A stretch of 10,389 bases of DNA from Clostridiales bacterium. Lineage in GTDB: Bacteria; Bacillota; Clostridia; Peptostreptococcales; Anaerovoracaceae. The translations under genes were made by a program, and so were the position numbers. The stretch is from the NCBI GenBank assembly GCA_003542355.1, contig DPKU01000069.1:1-10389 (forward strand), written 5' to 3'. Numbering within the stretch: position 1 is the stretch's first letter; the number at the start of each line of letters is the position of its first letter. This document shows, in pieces, positions 1-4,574 of the stretch. The notes beneath the pieces are model-generated. The model saw only the letters and a program-made list of their open reading frames with translations. It was not told the origin of the DNA and did not search any database.

Positions 1-555
1 GAACAATCGCTGGAAAAATTGCATAACGAGAATGTCAAAGTGAAGATCATCCACAGTGGCGTGGGAACGATCACGGAATCCGATATCATGTTGGCGAGCA
101 CCTCCAATGCAGTCATCATCGGGTTCAATATACGGCCCAGCACAGCGGTGAGCTCCATGGCAGAACAAGAAAATGTCGAGATCCGTACCTATCGGATCAT
201 TTATGAGATCATCGATGATATCGAAGCCGCCATCAAAGGCATGCTGGATCCCATTTTCAAAGAAGTGATCATGGGAAAGATCAAAGTGCGGGAAACGTTC
301 AAGGTCCCCGGTGCGGGGATCGTAGCCGGTGCGTATGTGATCGAAGGAAAAATCGCACGCAACGCAAGTGTCCGACTGGTACGCGACGGTATCGTCATCC
401 ACGAAGGAACGATTTCTTCTCTTCGCAGATTCAAGGACGACGTCCGGGAAGTTGCCACCGGTTTTGAATGCGGCATCGGCTTGGACAAGTACAACGACAT
501 CAAAGAAGGGGATATCATCGAAGCCTTCGCCATGGTGGAAGTAGAGAGAAAATAG
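1..555 (+). CDS. infB: Translation initiation factor IF-2, C-terminal part (5' end outside window)
   Basis: IF-2 is the GTPase that brings fMet-tRNA to the 30S subunit and promotes 70S joining. Only the last 184 codons are present. The frame is open from base 1, so the TTG at 19 is internal and not a start. The visible part is the G-domain-free C-terminal half: a segment with HSGVGTITESDIMLA and IIGFN, typical of domain 3, then a beta-barrel with GKIKVRETFKVPGAG and the conserved ending GFECGIGLDKYNDIKEGDIIEAF, typical of the fMet-tRNA-binding C-terminal domain. The stop codon is one base before the rbfA ATG, so the two genes are probably transcribed together and translationally coupled. The family match is strong. 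The GTPase domain cannot be assessed because it lies outside the window. Confidence 0.97.
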   Translation, partial: EQSLEKLHNENVKVKIIHSGVGTITESDIMLASTSNAVIIGFNIRPSTAVSSMAEQENVEIRTYRIIYEIIDDIEAAIKGMLDPIFKEVIMGKIKVRETFKVPGAGIVAGAYVIEGKIARNASVRLVRDGIVIHEGTISSLRRFKDDVREVATGFECGIGLDKYNDIKEGDIIEAFAMVEVERK

Positions 556-556
556 T

Positions 557-949
557 ATGAGCAGAGGTTACAGACCCCAGCGATTGGGGGAGGAAATACG
601 CAAGATCATCAGCGATATGCTGGTGAGAGGCGATTTAAAGGATCCTGGATTCCAGGGCCTCATCGGTGTCAACGCCGTGGAAGTCACGAGGGACGGCAGC
701 TATGCTACGGTCTATGTGACGGCTCTGGGCAACGGCGCAGCTGACCCGCTGACAGAAGAAGAAAAGAACGATATTCTGGCGGCATTTCAAAGGAGTCGGG
801 GTTTTCTTCGCACGGAGCTGGCCCGACTGATCCAGATCCGTCATACGCCAGTACTGCTCTTTCGGTTCGATACATCTGTGGAATATGGAATGAAAATGGA
901 TAAGATCCTGTCAGACCTTGATATCCCGGAGGACGAACCCGAAGTGTAA
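557..949 (+). CDS. rbfA: 30S ribosome-binding factor RbfA
   Basis: RbfA is a small KH-like protein that binds the 30S subunit near the 5' end of 16S rRNA and helps late subunit maturation and cold adaptation. The 130-residue product has the usual length (about 115-135). It shows the family features: an N-terminal basic helix with RLGEEIRKIISDML, a central strand VNAVEVTRDGSYATVYVT, and the C-terminal part RGFLRTELARLIQIRHTPVLLFRFDTSVEYGMKMDKIL with the RHTP-L-F motif. The ATG lies one base after the infB stop. A weak purine-rich stretch in the infB end (around 541-550) may serve as ribosome binding site. The tail after the last helix is short and acidic. The infB-rbfA order is conserved across many bacteria and supports the call. 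Confidence 0.97.
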   Translation: MSRGYRPQRLGEEIRKIISDMLVRGDLKDPGFQGLIGVNAVEVTRDGSYATVYVTALGNGAADPLTEEEKNDILAAFQRSRGFLRTELARLIQIRHTPVLLFRFDTSVEYGMKMDKILSDLDIPEDEPEV

Positions 950-981
950 AACAAAAGAAATGGTATGTAGGTGCACAAAGA

Positions 982-1938
982 ATGGATCCAATGCTTGCGA
1001 TCGCACACAAACTGAAAACGGCTGAGAGCGTCCTGCTGTTCCCGCACATCAACATGGACGGTGATGCTCTTGGCTCTTCCATAGCGCTATGTCTTGCCTT
1101 GCGACAACTTGGAAAGAACTGCAGCATCCTGATCGAAGACGATATCCCGGAGTATCTGGCGTTTTTGAACAAGGGGTACTGCATACGCAATGCGGAACAG
1201 ATCCCAGATATGAGTGTAGCTGTGGACTGCGGAGATGTTTCCAGGATCGATCGTCGCAAAGAAATCTTTTATTCGGCGGCCGCTACAGCTTGTATCGATC
1301 ACCATTTGCTGCATGCGGATTTTGCCCAGGACTGTCTTGTAGACTCGGCAGCGGCAGCCACCGGTATGCTGGTGTTTCAACTATTGGAGGAAATGGGGAT
1401 CCAGTTTACCCAGGAGATCGCAGATGCACTGTATGTGGCCATCATGACAGATACCGGTTCGTTTCGTTACTCCAACGCTGATCGACGGACGCATCTGATC
1501 ATTGCGCGTCTTTATGAATATGGCCTGGATCACGTACCCTTATGCAATGCGATCTATGACAACGTTCCGCTTACCCAGGTGAAACTGGAAGCAAAGGCAA
1601 TGGATAACATGGAAATATTTGCGAACGGCCGGGCATGTATCGCACACTCTACATTGGAAATGATCGAAGCTGCAGGCGCTACACCGGATCAAACCGAGAA
1701 CATCATCGACCGCCTTCGGAGCATCAGAGATGTGGAGATCGCAATTTTTCTGAAAGAAAAACCGGACGGCAATTATAAAGCCAGCTTCCGCGCGAAGTCC
1801 TATGCGGATGTTGGAACCCTTGCTTATAGACTGGGTGGCGGCGGGCATCGAAAAGCTGCCGGCTGTACCGTGGCGGCGCCGCTGGAAGAAGCCATGCGGA
1901 TCCTGATGAACGCAGCAGAAGAGGAACTGAACAGATGA
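982..1938 (+). CDS. nrnA: DHH/DHHA1 phosphoesterase, bifunctional nanoRNase / pAp phosphatase NrnA
   Basis: NrnA-type enzymes degrade 2-5 nt RNAs to mononucleotides and dephosphorylate 3'-phosphoadenosine 5'-phosphate, standing in for Orn in Firmicutes. The 318-residue product fits the family size. Metal-site motifs are in order: HINMDGDALGS (His22, Asp26, Asp28), VAVDCGD (Asp82), the DHH triad at 106-108 (IDHH), and DTGSFRY (Asp157). The DHHA1 substrate domain ends with GGGGH (His289) and RKAAGC. The residue before the first motif Asp is Met where many homologues have Pro; this is not a catalytic position. The ATG at 982 has AGGTG 8 bases upstream. The stop overlaps the truB start as ATGA, indicating coupling. 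Position between rbfA and truB is the standard Firmicutes arrangement. DhhP-type cyclic dinucleotide or pGpG hydrolase activity is an alternative within the same fold. Confidence 0.93.
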   Translation: MDPMLAIAHKLKTAESVLLFPHINMDGDALGSSIALCLALRQLGKNCSILIEDDIPEYLAFLNKGYCIRNAEQIPDMSVAVDCGDVSRIDRRKEIFYSAAATACIDHHLLHADFAQDCLVDSAAAATGMLVFQLLEEMGIQFTQEIADALYVAIMTDTGSFRYSNADRRTHLIIARLYEYGLDHVPLCNAIYDNVPLTQVKLEAKAMDNMEIFANGRACIAHSTLEMIEAAGATPDQTENIIDRLRSIRDVEIAIFLKEKPDGNYKASFRAKSYADVGTLAYRLGGGGHRKAAGCTVAAPLEEAMRILMNAAEEELNR

Positions 1939-2840
1939 ATGGTATCCTCAACCTGCTGAAGCCCGCCGGAATGACCTCCCATGACTGCATTTCGATCATC
2001 CGAAGGATGGCAGGACAGAAAAAAGTAGGGCATACCGGCACCCTGGATCCCAATGCCTGCGGAGTACTTCCCCTCTGTCTTGGCCAGTCGACCCGGCTGA
2101 TCGAATATATGGATCAATCAGAAAAGATCTATCGCTGTGAAGCGCTGCTGGGACTTCGGACCGATACGCAGGATATCTGGGGGACCGTATTGGAAGACCA
2201 CAGAATAAGTATCCCGGTTGTTTCGGAAGAAGCGCTTTTGGATGCTTTTTCGCATATTACAGGGCAGATTTCCCAAATCCCCCCGGCGTATTCGGCAGTA
2301 AAAGTAAACGGACGCCGACTTTACAGCTATGCCCGTGCAGGGATCGAAGTGGAAGCTGTGTCACGAAATATCACAGTCCACGAGCTGCGACTTCTTCGCT
2401 ATGATCAGCCGGCAGGACGCATTCTGTTCGATATTCGCTGCTCAAAAGGTACCTATGTACGAACGATTTGCAGCGATCTGGGACAAATGCTGGGAACCGG
2501 CGCATGCATGAGCTTTTTACTCAGGACCAGATCCTCAGGCATGGATCTGGAAACAGCACTGACGCTGGAAGAACTGGAAAGAATGGATCAGGAACGCTTC
2601 GCAAAGGTTCTGCTTCCCCCGGAAGCGGGACTCAAGGGAATGCAAAAACTATCGTTGGATCCGAGGCAAGCGGCGCTCTTCCTGAACGGAAACACTGCTT
2701 TTGCGGCAGGATTGGACAGACCTGTATTTCCGGAGCGTAGTGGAGATGAACCCTATGCCGTGTATGATCAGCGCCAGTTGCTGGGTGTGGCTGTTCATTC
2801 TCTGGAGAAAGGCTATCAAGTACGCAAGGTGCTGAAATGA
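1935..2840 (+). CDS. truB: tRNA pseudouridine(55) synthase TruB
   Basis: TruB isomerises U55 in the T-loop of most tRNAs to pseudouridine. The 301-residue length is normal for a TruB with a C-terminal extension. The N-terminus GILNLLKPAGMTSHD is the classical start. The catalytic motif GHTGTLDPNACGVLP carries the nucleophile Asp38. Further motifs are YRCEALLGLRTDTQD, the IPPAYSAVKVNGRRLYSYAR segment, and the CSKGTYVRTICSDLG segment that completes the active site. The region from about 230 onward (PEAG to the end) resembles the short TruB C-terminal domain family. The ATG overlaps the nrnA stop by four bases (ATGA), and the TruB stop overlaps the ribF start the same way, so expression of the three is probably translationally coupled. 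Confidence 0.97.
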   Translation: MNGILNLLKPAGMTSHDCISIIRRMAGQKKVGHTGTLDPNACGVLPLCLGQSTRLIEYMDQSEKIYRCEALLGLRTDTQDIWGTVLEDHRISIPVVSEEALLDAFSHITGQISQIPPAYSAVKVNGRRLYSYARAGIEVEAVSRNITVHELRLLRYDQPAGRILFDIRCSKGTYVRTICSDLGQMLGTGACMSFLLRTRSSGMDLETALTLEELERMDQERFAKVLLPPEAGLKGMQKLSLDPRQAALFLNGNTAFAAGLDRPVFPERSGDEPYAVYDQRQLLGVAVHSLEKGYQVRKVLK

Positions 2841-3787
2841 AAGTATACAGAAGTCCCAACAAGCTGAGAGATCTTAAGCCTGCTGCCATTGCCCTGGGCA
2901 ATTTTGACGGAATCCACAGAGGACATCAAGCGCTGATCGGCGCTTGTATCGAAGCGGCAAATTCCATGGACTTGGTATCCGCGGTCTTTACGTTTTCCAA
3001 CCATCCGACCAACGTGATCGCAGGGAAAAATGTGATCAAAAATATTATCACTTTCGACGAGAAAGCCCATATTCTGGAGAAGATGGGCATCGACTGTTTG
3101 TTTTCTTTTGAGTTCGATCAGGCGATACGAACCAGCACACCGGGTGAGTTTTGTCGACATCTGCTCTTTGGTGCGCTGAAGATGAAAGAAGCTTTCTGTG
3201 GATTCAATTATCATTTTGGATATAAAGCACAAGGCAACCCGGACACGCTTCGGCGGATCGGCGAAGAACTGGGATACGGCGTAACGGTGCTCCCTCCTGT
3301 TGAAATCGAAGGAGAGGTGGTTTCCAGCACTTTGATCAGAAAAGCTGTGGACGAAGGGAATTTGGATCGCTACCGATGTTTTACAGGCAGACGCTATGCC
3401 ATTGTCGGTCATGTCATCGAAGGCCGGAAATTCGGTCGGACACTGGGCTTTCCGACCATCAACCTGGCGCTGGATCTTTCCATGGCGCTCCCGCCCAACG
3501 GCGTATACCTGACGCGAACCATCGTGGAACGCAAGCACTATGATTCCATCACAAACGTGGGACAAAAGCCCACTGTCGGTATATTTGCAAAGAATGCAGA
3601 GACGCACATTTTTGATTTTGACCGCGACATCTACGGGAAGGATGTGCGCATTCAATTCATCGAGCTTCTTCGGGAAGAACGTACATTTTCATTGATCGAT
3701 CAGTTGACGGCACAAATCGAAAAGGACTGCATGACAGCCCGGGAGCTTCACCAGGAGAGAAGGAGGAACAGACGTGAAATATGTTAA
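2837..3787 (+). CDS. ribF: Bifunctional riboflavin kinase / FMN adenylyltransferase (FAD synthetase)
   Basis: RibF converts riboflavin to FMN and then FAD with two ATP. The 316-residue product has both domains. The N-terminal adenylyltransferase domain (about 1-180) starts with ALGNFDGIHRGHQ (residues 19-31, the nucleotidyltransferase HxGH-type motif) and ends with SSTLIRKAVDEGNLD. The C-terminal riboflavin kinase domain (about 185-310) has GRKFGRTLGFPTINL and LPPNGVYLT, then the NVGQKPT and ETHIFDFDRDIYGK segments that are family hallmarks. The gene begins in an ATGA overlap with truB. Its final codons carry the Shine-Dalgarno sequence and start of the next small gene. Placement after truB is standard in Firmicutes and is thought to reflect an old operon rather than a shared pathway. 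Confidence 0.97.
   Translation: MKVYRSPNKLRDLKPAAIALGNFDGIHRGHQALIGACIEAANSMDLVSAVFTFSNHPTNVIAGKNVIKNIITFDEKAHILEKMGIDCLFSFEFDQAIRTSTPGEFCRHLLFGALKMKEAFCGFNYHFGYKAQGNPDTLRRIGEELGYGVTVLPPVEIEGEVVSSTLIRKAVDEGNLDRYRCFTGRRYAIVGHVIEGRKFGRTLGFPTINLALDLSMALPPNGVYLTRTIVERKHYDSITNVGQKPTVGIFAKNAETHIFDFDRDIYGKDVRIQFIELLREERTFSLIDQLTAQIEKDCMTARELHQERRRNRREIC
3760..3766 (+). promoter_or_regulatory. Strong Shine-Dalgarno sequence fixing a GTG start
   Basis: AAGGAGG is fully complementary to the usual 16S anti-Shine-Dalgarno sequence and ends seven bases before the GTG at 3774. It sits inside the last codons of ribF. No ATG in the correct frame is nearby, so this site is the main argument that the 80-codon gene is translated and starts with GTG. 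Confidence 0.85.
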
Positions 3788-4016
3788 CGGTTTTACCATC
3801 AATGCCACCGGTTCAGAGTGCTTTGTCACCTATCTGCAGACAAGGCCTCAGGGGCAGGCAAAGGTCACTGAAGAAGTGGAGACGGTCGTCATGTCTGAGC
3901 AATGTGCCCGGCAGCTGGTCGTAGCCCTGGCCAAAGTGTATCAGAAAGTAGACACGGATCGGGCGGCCAAGCGAAAAGTAGACGTGAATGAGGCCGGGCC
4001 CGATATTCTTTCCTGA
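3774..4016 (+). CDS. Small protein of unknown function (80 aa), overlapping ribF 3' end
   Basis: I do not recognise this gene with certainty. The product is 80 residues with no signal peptide or membrane segment. It has an N-terminal beta-like part (GFTINATGSECFVTYLQT), then VETVVMSEQCARQLVVALAKVYQKV, a strand-helix pattern, and a charged tail (RAAKRKVDVNEAGPD). The layout of a short strand pair, an M/T-x-x-x-A-x-x-L-x-x-A-L helix and a basic end loosely recalls the DUF3467-type small proteins; this is an inference from pattern only. The GTG start at 3774 is chosen because a perfect AAGGAGG lies at 3760-3766, seven bases upstream and inside ribF. It overlaps ribF by 14 bases in another frame, which implies coupling. 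It is the last gene of the upstream unit, just before the rpsO promoter. The strong ribosome binding site makes a real gene likely. Confidence 0.78.
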   Translation: MKYVNGFTINATGSECFVTYLQTRPQGQAKVTEEVETVVMSEQCARQLVVALAKVYQKVDTDRAAKRKVDVNEAGPDILS

Positions 4017-4036
4017 CCTTAAAGCAGTCGTTGCAA

Positions 4037-4070
4037 CACAAAGAAGGGTTTACAAACCTTCCTTTCTGTG
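4037..4070. repeat. Imperfect dyad enclosing the rpsO -35 box
   Basis: The arms GAAGG (4043-4047) and CCTTC (4057-4061) pair perfectly around the nine-base centre GTTTACAAA, which holds the -35 box. Outside them CACA (4037-4040) and TGTG (4067-4070) extend the symmetry with small bulges. The symmetry could be an operator, or in a read-through transcript a weak terminator-like hairpin for the ribF unit. The run after the 3' arm (CTTTCTGTG) is not a proper U-tract, so a terminator role is doubtful. Confidence 0.4.
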
Positions 4071-4077
4071 CTATTAT
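4049..4077 (+). promoter_or_regulatory. Sigma-A-type promoter for rpsO
   Basis: TTTACA (4049-4054) and TATTAT (4072-4077) are each one or two mismatches from the consensus and are separated by exactly 17 bases. The expected transcription start is near 4084, giving a leader of about 79 bases before rpsO. The promoter lies just after the small gene that ends at 4016, at the usual boundary between the infB-ribF operon and rpsO. Confidence 0.8.
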
Positions 4078-4083
4078 TGGTTG

Positions 4084-4162
4084 TCATGAAATACCTTTCG
4101 CTGAGACTGGCGACACTCCGACGTCTCTCGCGGCTGAAGGCGAATCAAAAAAGGAGAAAAAA
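4084..4162 (+). promoter_or_regulatory. Structured rpsO leader, candidate S15 autoregulatory site
   Basis: The 79-base leader can fold into a helix TTCGC (4097-4101) with GCGAA (4140-4144) that encloses a second helix GAGAC (4103-4107) with GTCTC (4123-4127). The second helix can be prolonged by T-A and GG-CC pairs with single-base bulges. An alternative pairing TCGC (4128-4131) with GCGA (4140-4143) competes with the outer helix. The Shine-Dalgarno AAGGAG (4151-4156) follows directly. S15 represses its own translation through leader RNA in several bacterial groups with unrelated structures. That this leader does so is an inference from position and foldability. Confidence 0.45.
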
Positions 4163-4166
4163 ATGA
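4086..4166 (+). CDS. Possible 26-codon leader micro-ORF upstream of rpsO
   Basis: An ATG at 4086, only about two bases after the predicted transcription start, opens a 26-codon frame whose TGA (4164-4166) overlaps the rpsO ATG (4163) as ATGA. The peptide would have eleven Lys/Arg, six Leu and no acidic residue, beginning MKYLSLRLATLRRLSRLK. It has no upstream Shine-Dalgarno on the predicted transcript, so it would have to be translated as an almost leaderless message. Its basic tail is encoded by the purine-rich rpsO ribosome binding site, so composition there is forced. It may be chance: a similar ATGA-ending frame exists before the M16 gene. Confidence 0.22.
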   Translation: MKYLSLRLATLRRLSRLKANQKRRKK

Positions 4167-4429
4167 TTACAAAAGACGTAAAGCAAGGCATTATCGACGA
4201 GTACAAGACGCACGAAGGCGACACCGGATCTCCGGAAGTACAGGTTGCGGTACTCACATTCAGGATCAACGACCTGAACGAACATTTGAAGATCCACAAG
4301 AAGGACTTCCATTCCAGAAGAGGGCTCCTCAAAATGGTTGGCCAAAGAAGAAATTTGTTGAACTATCTCAAAGATAAGGATATCGAGCGCTACAGAACGC
4401 TGATTTCCCGTTTGGGCTTGAGAAAGTAA
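4163..4429 (+). CDS. rpsO: 30S ribosomal protein S15
   Basis: S15 is a primary 16S rRNA binding protein that organises the central domain of the 30S platform and contributes to a bridge to the 50S subunit. The 88-residue product has the family length exactly. It begins MITKDVKQGIIDEYKTHEGDTGSPEVQ and contains the signature LTFRINDLNEHLKIHKKDFHSRRGLL, followed by VGQRRNLLNYLKDKDIERYRTLISRLGLRK. The ATG at 4163 is chosen over upstream TTG or in-frame extension because AAGGAG (4151-4156) precedes it and the family N-terminus fits. The gene has its own promoter at 4049-4077 and is followed by a terminator-like hairpin, then pnp, the conserved rpsO-pnp order. Confidence 0.98.
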   Translation: MITKDVKQGIIDEYKTHEGDTGSPEVQVAVLTFRINDLNEHLKIHKKDFHSRRGLLKMVGQRRNLLNYLKDKDIERYRTLISRLGLRK

Positions 4430-4441
4430 CTTCAAAGCAAA

Positions 4442-4471
4442 GGGCGGGGGACAACCCCGCCCGCTACTTTT
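4442..4471 (+). terminator. GC-rich hairpin after rpsO
   Basis: GGGCGGGG (4442-4449) and CCCCGCCC (4455-4462) form a perfect 8-bp stem with a GACAA loop, starting 12 bases after the rpsO stop. The tail GCTACTTTT is only partly T-rich, so termination is probably incomplete and some read-through into pnp is expected. Outside the stem, TTCAAA (4431-4436) can pair with TTTGAA (4469-4474), giving a longer, interrupted helix. Confidence 0.7.
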
Positions 4472-4483
4472 GAATCGGGTACG

Positions 4484-4551
4484 GGTCAGGCTTGAGAACT
4501 TAATTTATTGTCCGCAAATCAAGACAATAGGTTAACTTGTCAAGCCGGACC
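4484..4551 (+). promoter_or_regulatory. Long nested stem-loop in the pnp leader
   Basis: Three nested perfect segments are visible: GGTC (4484-4487) with GACC (4548-4551), GGCTTGA (4489-4495) with TCAAGCC (4540-4546), and TATTGTC (4506-4512) with GACAATA (4523-4529). The apical loop is ten bases. Short A-T rich stretches between the inner segments can pair in part. The element ends about 23 bases before the pnp start. In E. coli a comparable hairpin in this position is cut by RNase III and lets PNPase repress itself. The same role here is an inference. No convincing separate pnp promoter is visible. Confidence 0.6.
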
Positions 4552-4574
4552 TGAGACAGAAAGGTAAGGTAATT

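Noticed and set aside
705..1259. 184-codon antisense frame across rbfA and nrnA
   Set aside because: Composition is unlike a folded protein and it lies under two clear genes.
2816..3655. 279-codon antisense frame opposite ribF
   Set aside because: It is in the same codon register as ribF, a shadow of its codon use, with no recognisable protein features or ribosome binding site.
4031..4162. N-terminal extension of S15 from the TTG at 4031
   Set aside because: The extension would cover the promoter and leader, S15 proteins are 88-89 residues, and the Shine-Dalgarno at 4151-4156 points to the ATG at 4163.
4492..4529. Separate promoter for pnp using TTGAGA at 4492-4497
   Set aside because: No acceptable -10 box lies 16-18 bases downstream, and the region is better explained by the nested stem-loop.
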